Source: Shinella curvata
GTDB lineage: Bacteria; Pseudomonadota; Alphaproteobacteria; Rhizobiales; Rhizobiaceae
Reading direction: 5' to 3'
Length of the DNA stretch: 64,000 nt
NCBI RefSeq assembly: GCF_022899935.1
Contig: NZ_JALJCJ010000004.1
Coordinates: 496,001-560,000, forward strand
The notes beneath the pieces are model-generated. The model was not told the origin of the DNA. It made no database searches and saw only the letters and a program-made list of their open reading frames with translations. Shown piece after piece: positions 50,323 through 59,869 of the stretch; position 1 is the stretch's first letter; each line of letters begins with the position of its first letter. Both the position numbers and the translations under genes were made by a program.

Positions 50323-51390
50323 ATGGCTTCCATCGATATCCAGAGCATCCGCAAGAGTTTCGGTGCGTTCCCCGTCCTGCACGGCGTCGATCTCACCATC
50401 CGTGACGGCGAGTTCATCGTGCTCGTCGGCCCCTCCGGCTGCGGCAAGTCCACCCTGCTGCGCATGATTGCGGGGCTTGAGGACGTGACGTCGGGGGATA
50501 TCCGCATCGATGGCAAGCGGGTCAACGACCTCGCGCCGAAAGACCGCGATATCGCAATGGTGTTCCAGTCCTACGCGCTCTATCCGCATATGAGCGTCGC
50601 CGACAACATGAGCTACAGCCTGCGCTTGCGCCGCTCCACCAAGGAGAAGATCGCCAGTGCCGTCGGCGGGGCCGCCGCAAAGCTCGGCCTCGAACCCCTG
50701 CTGGAACGACGCCCGAAGGCGCTGTCCGGCGGCCAGCGCCAGCGCGTCGCCATGGGCCGCGCCATCGTGCGCCAGCCGAAGGCATTCCTGTTCGACGAGC
50801 CGCTGTCCAATCTCGATGCGCGCTTGCGCGAGCAGATGCGCGCTGAAATCAAGAAGCTGCACGGCGATCTCCGCGCGACCTCCATCTACGTCACGCACGA
50901 CCAGATCGAGGCGATGACGCTGGCGGACCGCATCGTCGCCATGCATGGCGGCATCGTCCAGCAGGTCGGCTCGCCGCTCGAGCTCTACGACCGGCCGGCC
51001 AATCTCTTCGTCGCTGGCTTCATCGGCTCTCCCGGCATGAACTTCTTCGAGGGGCGGTATCTCGTTTCGGGCGATCATGCCGACCTCAGGCTCCCGAATG
51101 GCACGACGATGCCGGTGCGCAAGCGCGATGGTGTCGAATCAGGTTCGGCGGCGACGCTCGGCATCCGTCCGGAGCATGTGATTCTCGCCGACAACGGTGC
51201 GCTGGAGGCTAAGGTCGATCTCATCGAGCCGACGGGCTTCGGAATCATCATGCACGTGACGATCCACGGTATCCCGATGAAAATATTTTCACAGGACAGG
51301 CGGATGCTGAAACCCGGTCCCACGATCCGCGTCGACCTGCCGCAGGACAAGCTGCATCTGTTCGAGAGCGATGGGAAACGGGTGGATTGA
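50323..51390 (+). CDS. ABC ATP-binding protein, UgpC/MsmK-like
   Basis: A 355-residue ATPase. Walker A GPSGCGKS at residues 36-43, signature LSGGQRQR at 134-141, Walker B FLFDEP with Asp158 and Glu159, then the switch His in YVTHDQIEAMTLADRI. The C-terminal regulatory OB/TOBE domain (LGIRPEHV and onward) is complete. It energises the CUT1 transporter of this operon. SD-like AAAGG precedes ATG 50323; the frame is open far upstream across the permease gene but without meaning. Confidence 0.94.
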   Translation: MASIDIQSIRKSFGAFPVLHGVDLTIRDGEFIVLVGPSGCGKSTLLRMIAGLEDVTSGDIRIDGKRVNDLAPKDRDIAMVFQSYALYPHMSVADNMSYSLRLRRSTKEKIASAVGGAAAKLGLEPLLERRPKALSGGQRQRVAMGRAIVRQPKAFLFDEPLSNLDARLREQMRAEIKKLHGDLRATSIYVTHDQIEAMTLADRIVAMHGGIVQQVGSPLELYDRPANLFVAGFIGSPGMNFFEGRYLVSGDHADLRLPNGTTMPVRKRDGVESGSAATLGIRPEHVILADNGALEAKVDLIEPTGFGIIMHVTIHGIPMKIFSQDRRMLKPGPTIRVDLPQDKLHLFESDGKRVD

Positions 51391-51433
51391 AACGGGAATG
51401 GGAACACGATTTCCGTCCGGTCCAAAGACATTG

Positions 51434-51455
51434 TTAACCTTCATTTCCTAACCAT
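51434..51455. promoter_or_regulatory. CtrA-like motif upstream of ftsK
   Basis: TTAACC (51434-51439) and CTAACCAT (51448-51455) lie 43-64 bases before the ftsK ATG. They resemble CtrA half-sites (TTAACCAT; TTAA-N7-TTAA) but the spacing is not canonical. Confidence 0.25.
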
Positions 51456-51497
51456 CTACGCATCCCTATCGGCAATGATCGTCGAGTGTGCAGGTTC

Positions 51498-54203
51498 ATG
51501 CGTATTTCCAGAACAAACTTCTATCCCATCCTCGAAACCGAAGAGCAGAACGGCGAGCACTCGCCGAACTACTCCTATGAAAACAACGCTTTGCCGGATA
51601 TTGCGCCGGAAATAGAGGATTGGCACGCCGCGGATGAGCCGGTGGCGAACGACGAGGCCTATCATCCGAGGTTCCGCTCGCCGGCGCTGCGCAGCTACGA
51701 TCCCGGCCAGTTTTCCGACGGCAGCTGGGAGAGCCATTTTTACATGGCCCCGAACGTGCGTTTCACCCGCACGCCCGACAAGGTCGCGGCGAAGATCGAG
51801 GAAGCTGCTGCCGAAGAAGCACAACGGAGCCAGTCGGTCGCCGAAACGGCTGAGCAGCCCGTTGAGGCCGCCCAGCCCGTCCTGACGCCGCAGCTCAGCC
51901 AGGCCGAATTGCTTCAGCGCCTGCGCGAGGCTCTCGAGGATCGCCGCCGCCGCTCAGAAGAGCAGCGGGCAGAGGCCGCTGCGGCTGCGCCCGCTCCGGC
52001 CGAACCCGCCCCGCCGCTCGTCCAGGCCGTGGTTGCCGCCGGTACCACCGGTACGCCGGCAGATGCCGCCGTGGTGTTCAAGCCGAGTGCGCCCATTGCC
52101 CCGCGGCTGGCTGCACCCGCCGTTGCCGCAGCAAACCCCGCCGTGAAGGCGGATGTCCGCGCCGCCATCGCCGGCTTTGCCAATCTCTCGGACCATGCAT
52201 TCTGGGAGACGTTCGTTCCCGACGAAGATGCCGTCGAGGTCCGGGCAAAACCTGCTGTGGTCGCCACCGTTGTGCGCATGCCGCTGCCAACGCCGGCGCC
52301 TATCGTCGTCCCGCCCGCACCGATGCCGGCCGCCGAGACACGTGAAGAACCGTCTTCAATCGCATCACTCTTCCGTGTCGTCGAATGCCGTCCGGCAACG
52401 GCCCGCTCCATCATCGCCGAAGCTGTCGTCATTGTGCCCGAAGTGAAGGTCGAGCCGGCTGCGATCGCTCCGTCGCCGGTCGTCGAAACCGTTGCCGAGG
52501 TCGTCCTGCCGGTTTTCGAATTCAAGCCGACGCCGGCCGCCGCCGTTTCCCCGGTTGCGCTTGCCGAGCCCGTGCGTGAAATGCCGTCCTCGGTTCTCTC
52601 CCGTGCCAAGCCATTCCAGGTTACCCTGGCGACGCCGGCCGGCGATACCTACGAATATCCGCCGCGCGACCTGTTGCAGGAGCCGCCGCGCACCGTCGGC
52701 TTCGTTCTGACACAGGAACAGCTTGAGCAGAATGCCGGCCTCCTCGAAAGCGTTCTGGAAGATTTCGGCGTTCGCGGCGAGATCATCCATGTCCGCCCGG
52801 GCCCGGTCGTCACGCTCTATGAATTCGAGCCAGCGCCGGGTGTGAAATCCTCCCGCGTCATCGGCCTTGCCGACGATATCGCCCGCTCGATGTCGGCTCT
52901 TTCGGCCCGTGTGGCGGTCGTGCCCGGCCGCAACGTCATCGGCATCGAACTGCCGAACCAGACGCGCGAGACGGTCTATTTCCGCGAGATGATCGAAAGC
53001 CAGGATTTTGCCCGTACCGGCTTCAAGCTGCCATTGTGCCTCGGCAAGACCATCGGCGGCGAACCCGTCATCGCGGAACTCGCGAAGATGCCGCACCTGC
53101 TCGTCGCCGGCACCACCGGCTCGGGCAAGTCGGTCGCCATCAACACGATGATCCTGTCGTTGCTTTATCGCTTCCGCCCGGAAGAGTGCCGCCTGATCAT
53201 GGTCGATCCCAAGATGTTGGAACTGTCGATCTATGACGGCATCCCGCATCTCCTGACCCCCGTCGTCACCGACCCGAAGAAGGCCGTCATGGCACTGAAA
53301 TGGGCCGTGCGCGAGATGGAGGACCGCTATCGCAAGATGTCGCGCCTCGGCGTGCGCAATATCGACGGCTACAACACCCGTGTTGCCGCCGCCCGCGACA
53401 AGGGCGAGACGATCTCGATCAGCGTACAGACCGGTTTCGACAAGGGAACCGGCGAGGCGATCAACGAGGAGCAGGAACTCTCGCTTGAGCCCATGCCCTA
53501 TATCGTCGTCATCGTCGACGAGATGGCCGACCTGATGATGGTCGCCGGCAAGGAGATCGAAGGCGCGATCCAGCGTCTCGCCCAGATGGCCCGTGCCGCC
53601 GGTATCCACCTGATCATGGCGACGCAGCGTCCCTCGGTCGACGTCATCACCGGCACGATCAAGGCGAACTTCCCGACGCGCATCTCCTTCCAGGTGACGT
53701 CGAAGATCGACAGCCGCACCATCCTCGGTGAGCAGGGGGCCGAACAGCTCCTCGGCCAGGGCGACATGCTGCACATGGCCGGTGGCGGGCGCATCTCGCG
53801 CGTCCACGGCCCCTTCGTTTCCGACGAGGAAGTCGAGAAGGTCGTCTTGCACCTCAAGGCCCAGGGCCGTCCGGAATATCTGGAAACGGTGACGGCCGAC
53901 GAGGAAGAAGAGGAAGAGGAAAAGCCGGCTGCCGGTGGTGCCGTCTTCGACAAGGGCGATATCGCTGCCGAAGACGGCGACGATCTCTACGAGAAGGCCG
54001 TCAAGGTCGTGCTGCGCGACCGCAAGTGCTCGACCTCCTATATCCAGCGCCGTCTTGCCGTCGGCTACAACCGCGCTGCGTCTCTCGTCGAGCGCATGGA
54101 GAAGGAAGGTCTCGTCGGCCCCGCAAACCATGTCGGCAAACGTGAGATCATCTCGGGTGAACGCGGCAGCTTCCAGGCGCCGGAACCGGCCGAAGACGAC
54201 TGA
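51498..54203 (+). CDS. ftsK: FtsK/SpoIIIE-type DNA translocase lacking membrane segments
   Basis: A 901-residue DNA motor. The N-terminal 370 residues are Ala/Pro/Val/Glu-rich, look disordered and contain no transmembrane helix, unlike canonical FtsK. The motor follows: an alpha/beta region with [22 protein letters not shown], Walker A GTTGSGKS at 538-545, Walker B VIVDEMAD with Asp674 and Glu675, then [17 protein letters not shown]. An acidic linker ([10 protein letters not shown]-like) leads to the winged-helix gamma domain ([31 protein letters not shown]), which reads KOPS in other species. ATG 51498 is used; GTG 51486 is an alternative. It probably acts in chromosome segregation beside a membrane-bound paralogue elsewhere. 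Confidence 0.92.
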   Translation: MRISRTNFYPILETEEQNGEHSPNYSYENNALPDIAPEIEDWHAADEPVANDEAYHPRFRSPALRSYDPGQFSDGSWESHFYMAPNVRFTRTPDKVAAKIEEAAAEEAQRSQSVAETAEQPVEAAQPVLTPQLSQAELLQRLREALEDRRRRSEEQRAEAAAAAPAPAEPAPPLVQAVVAAGTTGTPADAAVVFKPSAPIAPRLAAPAVAAANPAVKADVRAAIAGFANLSDHAFWETFVPDEDAVEVRAKPAVVATVVRMPLPTPAPIVVPPAPMPAAETREEPSSIASLFRVVECRPATARSIIAEAVVIVPEVKVEPAAIAPSPVVETVAEVVLPVFEFKPTPAAAVSPVALAEPVREMPSSVLSRAKPFQVTLATPAGDTYEYPPRDLLQEPPRTVGFVLTQEQLEQNAGLLESVLEDFGVRGEIIHVRPGPVVTLYEFEPAPGVKSSRVIGLADDIARSMSALSARVAVVPGRNVIGIELPNQTRETVYFREMIESQDFARTGFKLPLCLGKTIGGEPVIAELAKMPHLLVAGTTGSGKSVAINTMILSLLYRFRPEECRLIMVDPKMLELSIYDGIPHLLTPVVTDPKKAVMALKWAVREMEDRYRKMSRLGVRNIDGYNTRVAAARDKGETISISVQTGFDKGTGEAINEEQELSLEPMPYIVVIVDEMADLMMVAGKEIEGAIQRLAQMARAAGIHLIMATQRPSVDVITGTIKANFPTRISFQVTSKIDSRTILGEQGAEQLLGQGDMLHMAGGGRISRVHGPFVSDEEVEKVVLHLKAQGRPEYLETVTADEEEEEEEKPAAGGAVFDKGDIAAEDGDDLYEKAVKVVLRDRKCSTSYIQRRLAVGYNRAASLVERMEKEGLVGPANHVGKREIISGERGSFQAPEPAEDD

Positions 54204-54275
54204 CATCTTTTCCAGCGGCGAATGCCCGATCGCCGGGCATTTGTCCTACTTATTTGAAATGGATGGATTTTCCGG

Positions 54276-54305
54276 ATCCGGCCTGCGCGAGCGGGCCGGA
54301 TTTTT
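54276..54305 (+). terminator. Rho-independent terminator after ftsK
   Basis: ATCCGGCC / GGCCGGAT (54276-54283, 54294-54301), 8-bp stem, 10-base loop, followed by TTTTT (54301-54305). A second weaker hairpin, AATGCCCG / CGGGCATT (54221-54242), lies nearer the stop. Confidence 0.8.
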
Positions 54306-54450
54306 ACCCTGTCCACGGGAAATTTATTTCGCTTATGCCATTTAATCGATTTGGCTTACACTGGGGTCTTTGAGGCCTGTTGCATATGGCGGAGTGTTCT
54401 GTGAATAGTGCCGCCAACCCGTGAAATCAGCATCCTAAAGGAGGACAGGA

Positions 54451-55494
54451 ATGGCATTGATCACCATGCGGCAATTGCTCGACCACGCAGCGGAGAACGA
54501 CTACGCACTGCCGGCCTTCAACGTCAACAACCTGGAATATGTCCAGGCGGTGATGCGCGCAGCGGATGCGACGGACTCCCCGGTGATCCTGCAGGCCAGC
54601 CGCGGTGCGCGCTCCTATGCGGGCGATGCGTTCCTGCGTCACCTCATCCTCGGTGCGGCCGAAGAATACCCGCACATCCCGGTCTGCCTCCATCTCGACC
54701 ACGGTGACCAGCCCTCGACCTGCATCTCGGCCATCACCAACGGCTTCACCTCCGTCATGATGGACGGCTCGCTGCTCGCCGACGGAAAGTCGATCGCCAG
54801 CTACGAATACAATGTCGATGTCACAGCCGAGGTCGTGAAGATCGCGCATGCGGCCGGCGTGTCGGTCGAAGGTGAGCTTGGCTGTCTCGGCAACCTGGAA
54901 ACGGGCGCCGGCGAAAAGGAAGACGGCCACGGCTTCGAAGGCAAGCTGACGCGTGAAGAACTCCTGACCGATCCCGACCAGGCGCTCGATTTCGTCTCCA
55001 AGACCGGCGTCGACGCACTCGCCGTCGCCATCGGCACCAGCCACGGCGCCTACAAGTTCACCCGCGCGCCGGACGGCGACATCCTGTCGATCGAGACGAT
55101 CGCCAAGATCAACAAGAAGCTGCCGAACACGCACCTTGTCATGCACGGTTCTTCGTCGGTTCCGCAGGACCTGCAGGATCTCTTCACGGCCTATGGCGGC
55201 GAGATGAAGCAGACCTGGGGCGTTCCGGTCGCAGAAATTCAGAAGGCAATCCCGCTCGGCGTGCGCAAGGTCAATATCGATACCGACCTGCGCCTCGCCA
55301 TGACAGGCACGATCCGCAAGAATTTCAAGGAAAAGCCTGACAATTTCGACCCGCGGACCTACCTGAAGCCGGCCACCGCCCGCATGCAGGACGTTTGCCG
55401 CGAGCGTTTCGAAGCCTTCCGCACCGCCGGCAAGGCCTCCAGCATCCGCACCAAGCGCCTGCCCGACATGGCGAAGTTTTACGCCACCAAGTAA
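54451..55494 (+). CDS. fba: Class II fructose-1,6-bisphosphate aldolase
   Basis: A 347-residue zinc-dependent aldolase of the Calvin-cycle/CbbA subtype, cleaving fructose 1,6-bisphosphate to the triose phosphates. Family blocks: [18 protein letters not shown], the zinc/catalytic segment [28 protein letters not shown], the zinc His in [11 protein letters not shown] and [15 protein letters not shown] near-perfect SD AAGGAGG sits 9 bases before ATG, indicating strong translation. It has its own terminator downstream; not linked to other glycolytic genes in the window. Confidence 0.97.
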   Translation: MALITMRQLLDHAAENDYALPAFNVNNLEYVQAVMRAADATDSPVILQASRGARSYAGDAFLRHLILGAAEEYPHIPVCLHLDHGDQPSTCISAITNGFTSVMMDGSLLADGKSIASYEYNVDVTAEVVKIAHAAGVSVEGELGCLGNLETGAGEKEDGHGFEGKLTREELLTDPDQALDFVSKTGVDALAVAIGTSHGAYKFTRAPDGDILSIETIAKINKKLPNTHLVMHGSSSVPQDLQDLFTAYGGEMKQTWGVPVAEIQKAIPLGVRKVNIDTDLRLAMTGTIRKNFKEKPDNFDPRTYLKPATARMQDVCRERFEAFRTAGKASSIRTKRLPDMAKFYATK

Positions 55495-55516
55495 GTGCGA
55501 TCGCAGTATCGTTCCG

Positions 55517-55553
55517 CGCCCTTCCGGCCCTGCCGGGAGGGCGTTTGCGTTTT
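55517..55553 (+). terminator. Rho-independent terminator after fba
   Basis: CGCCCTTCCGGC / GCCGGGAGGGCG (55517-55528, 55532-55543), 12-bp stem with one G-U pair and a 3-base loop, then TTTGCGTTTT. Confidence 0.8.
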
Positions 55554-55716
55554 AGAGCACTTGTTGATGCATATCGGCAAAATATTTTATTGATAAATAG
55601 ATCATTCACGACGGATTGTGCGTGCGAACCCTTGCCGCCTCCCCATCCTGCTCTTAAAGATTTCACATCCCCGATGGACGGAATGTCGTGGCAGCGCCGC
55701 GACTTGTGAGGACGAG

Positions 55717-56865
55717 ATGAGCGTAGAACAGGCCCTGACGATCGCCGACCTTAAAGAACAGGCACGTCGTCGTGTGCCGAAAATGTTCTTCGAATACGCG
55801 GATTCGGGCGCCTGGACCGAAGGCACCTATCGCGCCAATGAAGAGGACTTCCACAAGGTCAAGCTGCGCCAGCGCGTGCTCGTCGACATGACCAATCGGT
55901 CGCTCGCCAGCGAGATGATTGGCGAGAAGGTTTCGATGCCCGTCGCCATTGCGCCGACCGGCTTTACGGGCATGCAGCATGCCGACGGCGAAATGCTGGC
56001 CGCGCAGGCGGCCGAAGAATTCGGCGTGCCGTTCACGCTCTCGACGATGAGCATCTGCTCGATCGAGGATGTGCGCTCCGTCACGTCAAAACCCTTCTGG
56101 TTCCAGCTCTATGTGATGCAGGATCGGGATTTCGTGCTCAACCTCATCGACCGGGCGAAGGCCGCCGGTTGCTCCGCGCTGGTGCTGACGCTCGACCTGC
56201 AGATCCTCGGCCAGCGCCACAAGGACCTGCGCAACGGCCTCTCCGCCCCGCCGCGCTTCACGCCGAAACATCTCTGGCAAATGGCGACGCGGCCCTTCTG
56301 GTGCCTCGACATGCTCGGCACCAAGCGCCGGACCTTCGGCAACATCGTCGGCCATGCCAAGGGTGTCGGCGACCTTGCCTCGCTCTCCTCCTGGACCTCG
56401 GAACAGTTCGATCCGCAGCTGTCCTGGAAGGATATCGAATGGATCCGCGAGCGCTGGGGCGGCAAGCTGATCCTCAAGGGCATCCTTGATGAGGAAGACG
56501 CGCGCATGTCGCTCGGCAGCGGCGCGGACGCGATCATCGTCTCCAACCACGGAGGCCGCCAGCTTGATGGTGCCGCCTCCTCGATCAGCATGTTGCCGCG
56601 CATCGTCGATGCCGTCGGCGACCAGATGGAAGTCCATCTCGACGGTGGCATCCGCTCTGGCCAGGACGTGTTGAAGGCGCTGTGCTACGGTGCCAAGGGC
56701 ACCTACATCGGCCGCCCCTTCCTCTATGGCCTCGGTGCCGGCGGCAAAGCCGGCGTGCGCCGCACGCTCGAGATCATCCGCAAGGAGCTCGACATCACCA
56801 TGGCGCTCTGCGGCGAGCGCGACGTGAAGAACCTGTCGCGCAACAACCTGCTGAAGGACGTTTGA
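55717..56865 (+). CDS. lldD: FMN-dependent alpha-hydroxy-acid (L-lactate) dehydrogenase
   Basis: A 382-residue flavoenzyme of the LldD/glycolate oxidase family that oxidises L-2-hydroxyacids, most likely L-lactate to pyruvate. N-terminal MFFEYADSGAWTEGTYRAN; FMN site MPVAIAPTGFTGMQHADGE; catalytic His in IIVSNHGGRQLDG; phosphate-binding HLDGGIRSGQDVLKA and GRPFLYGLGAGG. Start ATG 55717 preceded by GAGGACGAG. The 160 bases upstream are AT-rich around 55575-55610 and probably hold its promoter. A toxin-antitoxin pair follows directly. Confidence 0.93.
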   Translation: MSVEQALTIADLKEQARRRVPKMFFEYADSGAWTEGTYRANEEDFHKVKLRQRVLVDMTNRSLASEMIGEKVSMPVAIAPTGFTGMQHADGEMLAAQAAEEFGVPFTLSTMSICSIEDVRSVTSKPFWFQLYVMQDRDFVLNLIDRAKAAGCSALVLTLDLQILGQRHKDLRNGLSAPPRFTPKHLWQMATRPFWCLDMLGTKRRTFGNIVGHAKGVGDLASLSSWTSEQFDPQLSWKDIEWIRERWGGKLILKGILDEEDARMSLGSGADAIIVSNHGGRQLDGAASSISMLPRIVDAVGDQMEVHLDGGIRSGQDVLKALCYGAKGTYIGRPFLYGLGAGGKAGVRRTLEIIRKELDITMALCGERDVKNLSRNNLLKDV

Positions 56866-56906
56866 GGCGGGCTGGCTAGGTCGGGCGGTTCATGCGAGAA
56901 TGCGGC

Positions 56907-57143
56907 ATGGACAAGCACAACGACATATCCGCTGACCTCGACCGCCGCATCGATGCCCTTGCCGCGCGGTCGTCCCTGACGCGCGGCCAGATCATTGAGG
57001 ACGCGCTCACGCATGGCCGATCGCTCGCCTGGCAGGAAAAATGGATCGAGGGTGTCGAAGCCGGGCTTGCGGATGCGGATCGAGGCGACTTCGCCAGTGA
57101 GGAAGAGATCGCCGCCGTCCTCAACAGATACGCATCGCGCTGA
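56907..57143 (+). CDS. Ribbon-helix-helix antitoxin, ParD/RelB-like
   Basis: A 78-residue protein. The N-terminal RHH domain (LDRRIDALAARSSLTRGQIIEDALTHG) binds operator DNA. The C-terminal half (EGVEAGLADADRGDFASEEEI) is the acidic toxin-wrapping tail typical of type II antitoxins. ATG 56907 is used; ATG 56892 would add five residues. Its stop is 6 bases before the toxin ATG. Confidence 0.87.
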   Translation: MDKHNDISADLDRRIDALAARSSLTRGQIIEDALTHGRSLAWQEKWIEGVEAGLADADRGDFASEEEIAAVLNRYASR

Positions 57144-57149
57144 TTGCAG

Positions 57150-57440
57150 ATGACACCGGTCGTCTGGACCCGCCGCTATCTCCGCGAATTGCAGGCGATC
57201 GGCGACTATATTGCTGAACGCAATCCCGCTGCTGCCGGCAAAGTCGTCGCGAATATTCATGGGCGCACGGAACGCCTACTGTCCGGTAATCCCTTTATCG
57301 GCCGTACCGGAGAGATCGAGGGAACCCGGGAACTCGTTGTGCCGGGTACGCCCTATGTTGTTGCCTATCGTGTCCTCGAAACGCGCGTCGAAGTGCTCTT
57401 CATGCAGCATGGTGCGCGCGAGTGGCCGGACGCGTTCTGA
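57150..57440 (+). CDS. RelE/ParE-family toxin
   Basis: A 96-residue RelE/ParE-fold protein: VVWTRRYLRELQAIGDYIAERNPAAAGKVVANI at the N-terminus, FIGRTGEIEGTRELVVPGTPYVVAYRV in the middle and VLFMQHGAREWPD at the end, all typical of the group. It may poison gyrase (ParE) or act as an mRNA endonuclease (RelE); sequence alone does not decide. TTG 57144 abuts the antitoxin stop as an alternative start. Tail to tail with the histone-deacetylase-like gene, 3 bases between stops. Confidence 0.88.
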   Translation: MTPVVWTRRYLRELQAIGDYIAERNPAAAGKVVANIHGRTERLLSGNPFIGRTGEIEGTRELVVPGTPYVVAYRVLETRVEVLFMQHGAREWPDAF

Positions 57441-57443
57441 CCG

Positions 57444-58478
57444 TCAGGCGCCCTCGTATCCCTGCAGTACGTTCACCGCGTTGATGCCGAGGGCATCGAC
57501 GGCGTAACCGCCTTCCATGACGAAGAGCGTCGGCAGGCCGAAATCGGCGATACGGCGGCCGATGGTTGTGAAATGCTCGCTGTCCAGCTTGAACTGCGAG
57601 ATCGGATCGTCCTTGAACGTGTCGACACCGAGCGAGATGACGAGGGCGGTCGGGGCGTAAACACGGATCTTTTCGTGGGCGTCCTCGAAGGCGGCCTGCC
57701 ATTCGCTCCAGGGCGTGCCTGCCGGCAGCGGGTAGTTGAGGTTGTAGCCTTCGCCCTTGCCGGCGCCACGTTCGCGGGCATAGCCGAGATGGAAGGGGAA
57801 TTCGAAATCCGGGTCGCCGTGCAGGCTCGCCAGCAGCACGTCGTCGCGATCGTAAAAGATTTCCTGCGTGCCGTTGCCGTGGTGGTAGTCGACATCGAAG
57901 ATCGCGACCCGGGCGTGGCCGTTGTCGAGGAAGCGCTGGGCGGCGATGGCGGCATTGTTGAGATAGCAATAGCCGCCGAAGAAATCGCGGCCGGCATGAT
58001 GGCCTGGCGGGCGGCAGAGCGAGAACGCCGCGCGTTCGCCGGAGAGCACGGCGTCGGCGCCGGCGAGGGCCGTATCGGCGGCCCGTTTGGCGGCCCGCCA
58101 TGTCGTCTCTGTGATCGAGCCCGCCATGTCAAAGGAATAGTAGGACAGGCGTGCGTCGAGGCCGGATGGCGGGGCGTCGATCATCGGCATGGAGCGGTGG
58201 CGCCAGCTATAGGGCCAGACCTCGCCGTCACGTCCTGCCGCCCGCCATTCGGCAAAGACGTTTTCCAGGAAGTCGAGATAGTCGGGCGTGTGGATGCGCT
58301 CGATGGCGGCGCGGTCGTAGGAAGCCGGCTCCAGCACCGGGCCGAGGCCGACATCCTGCACGCGCTTCAGCACGATTTCGGCGCGCACCGGCTTTTCGAA
58401 GGTTTCGACGATGCGGCCGAAGGAGAGCTCCATGCCGCTGTGATGCAGATGATGGTCGGCGGTGTAGAAGGTTTTCAT
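57444..58478 (-). CDS. Histone-deacetylase-family acetylpolyamine amidohydrolase
   Basis: A 344-residue zinc hydrolase of the AphA type, which deacetylates acetylputrescine, acetylcadaverine or acetylspermidine. Catalytic His pair His160-His161 in RPPGHHAGRDFFGGYCYLNN; zinc ligands Asp197 and His199 in DVDYHHGNGT and the Asp of SLGVDTFKDDP; a late EGGYAVDALG. It is 2 bases downstream of the glutamine-synthetase-like gene and last in a four-gene co-oriented set starting with an AraC regulator. Its role fits feeding free polyamine to the gamma-glutamylation step. Confidence 0.92.
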   Translation of the reverse strand: MKTFYTADHHLHHSGMELSFGRIVETFEKPVRAEIVLKRVQDVGLGPVLEPASYDRAAIERIHTPDYLDFLENVFAEWRAAGRDGEVWPYSWRHRSMPMIDAPPSGLDARLSYYSFDMAGSITETTWRAAKRAADTALAGADAVLSGERAAFSLCRPPGHHAGRDFFGGYCYLNNAAIAAQRFLDNGHARVAIFDVDYHHGNGTQEIFYDRDDVLLASLHGDPDFEFPFHLGYARERGAGKGEGYNLNYPLPAGTPWSEWQAAFEDAHEKIRVYAPTALVISLGVDTFKDDPISQFKLDSEHFTTIGRRIADFGLPTLFVMEGGYAVDALGINAVNVLQGYEGA

Positions 58479-58480
58479 GG

Positions 58481-59869
58481 TCAGACGATCTCGCCGTAGA
58501 GCGCGCGTTCCAGCGCGGTCACTTCGCTGGCGAAGCGGCGGTATTCGGCGCGTTTGAGGGCGAGGTAGACGTGATGAAGGCGTTCGCCGAGTGCTTCCTT
58601 GAGGAAGGTGGAGCGGGTTGCCGTCTCAATGGCACCGCGCCAATCCGGCGGCAGCTCGTCGCCCGAGGCCTCGGCATAGGCGGTGGTTTCCGGGCCGGGG
58701 TCAGCCTTGGCGATAAGCCCCTTACGCATGCCGGCCAGCACGGTTGCACCGACCAGATAGGGATTGGAATCGATACCGGCGGCGCGCTGCTCGAGATGGC
58801 GGCCGGCGGGCGAGCCGGCGGGGACGCGCACGGCGACGCTGCGGTTGTTGGTACCCCAGGTCGGCGTAGTCGGTGCATAACTCTGCGCGGAGAAGCGGCG
58901 CCAGGAATTGAAATGCGGGGCGAAGACCAGCATGGACTCGTGCATGGTTTCAAGCAGGCCCGCGATGGCCTGTTTCAGGAGCGGCGACAGTGCCTCGCCC
59001 TGGTCTGCGAAGAGGTTGTTGCCTGCGCTGTCAGCAAGGCTGGCATGGACATGCATGCCCGAGCCGGCGCGGCCGGCAAAGGGTTTGGCCATGAAGCATG
59101 CCATCATGCCGTGACGCACGGCGAGCGCCCGGATAAGCCGCTTCAACATGGCGATGTCATCGGCAGCCCGCAACGCGCTGCCATGGCGCAAGGTCAGTTC
59201 GAACTGGCCCTGGGCATATTCCGAGATCATCGTCTCGACGGGCAGGCCCTGTGCTTCCGCGCCGCGATAGACTGCGTCTATGAAGGGTTCCAGCCGGTCG
59301 AGTTCGGTGACGCCATAGACCTGGATACCATCCGGCCGTTCGCCCGACAGCGGCAGGCGGAGCGGCTGGAAATTGCCGTCGGCGGTGCGTTCGCGGTCGA
59401 GCAGGTAGAACTCCAGCTCATAGGCGAGCACCGGGTGGAAACCATCGGCCTCCAGCAGCTGCACCTGGCGTGCCAGCGCATGGCGCGGATCGGCCGCCAT
59501 CGGCGTGCCGTCGAGTTCGTAGAGCGCGAGGCGGACTTCGCCGCGCGAAGGCGACGTCCAGGGCAGGGGAACCAGCGAGCCCGGTATCGGCCAGGCGCGG
59601 CGGTCGGCATCGCCGTCCGCCCAGACGAGGCCGGTTTCCTCGACATCCTCGCCGGTCACGTCGAGACCGAGAATGGAGCCGGGCAGGTGGCGGCCGGAAC
59701 GGAAGATCGGCAGCAGTTCATGCCGGCGGATGATCTTTCCGCGCGCGATGCCGTTGAGGTCGATCAGCACGAGATCGAAGGATGTAATCTCCGGATGTGC
59801 TGCAAGGAAGGCTTCCGCTTCGGCAATATCCGCGGCCTGTGGCGGGCGGGTGGCGAGGTCACGGCTCAC
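58481..59869 (-). CDS. Glutamine-synthetase-like gamma-glutamylpolyamine ligase
   Basis: A 462-residue GS-fold ligase of the PuuA/GlnA-type group that gamma-glutamylates amines. Family blocks: LIDLNGIARGKIIRRHELLPIF, YELEFYLLDRERT with metal-binding Glu, SEYAQGQFELTLRHGSAL, GSGMHVHASLAD and a late NNRSVAVRVPAGSPAGRHLEQR. The GTG start overlaps the aminotransferase stop (GTGA), so the two are coupled. The missing PuuB/C/D-type genes are not in the window. The substrate amine is inferred from context. Confidence 0.9.
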   Translation of the reverse strand: MSRDLATRPPQAADIAEAEAFLAAHPEITSFDLVLIDLNGIARGKIIRRHELLPIFRSGRHLPGSILGLDVTGEDVEETGLVWADGDADRRAWPIPGSLVPLPWTSPSRGEVRLALYELDGTPMAADPRHALARQVQLLEADGFHPVLAYELEFYLLDRERTADGNFQPLRLPLSGERPDGIQVYGVTELDRLEPFIDAVYRGAEAQGLPVETMISEYAQGQFELTLRHGSALRAADDIAMLKRLIRALAVRHGMMACFMAKPFAGRAGSGMHVHASLADSAGNNLFADQGEALSPLLKQAIAGLLETMHESMLVFAPHFNSWRRFSAQSYAPTTPTWGTNNRSVAVRVPAGSPAGRHLEQRAAGIDSNPYLVGATVLAGMRKGLIAKADPGPETTAYAEASGDELPPDWRGAIETATRSTFLKEALGERLHHVYLALKRAEYRRFASEVTALERALYGEIV

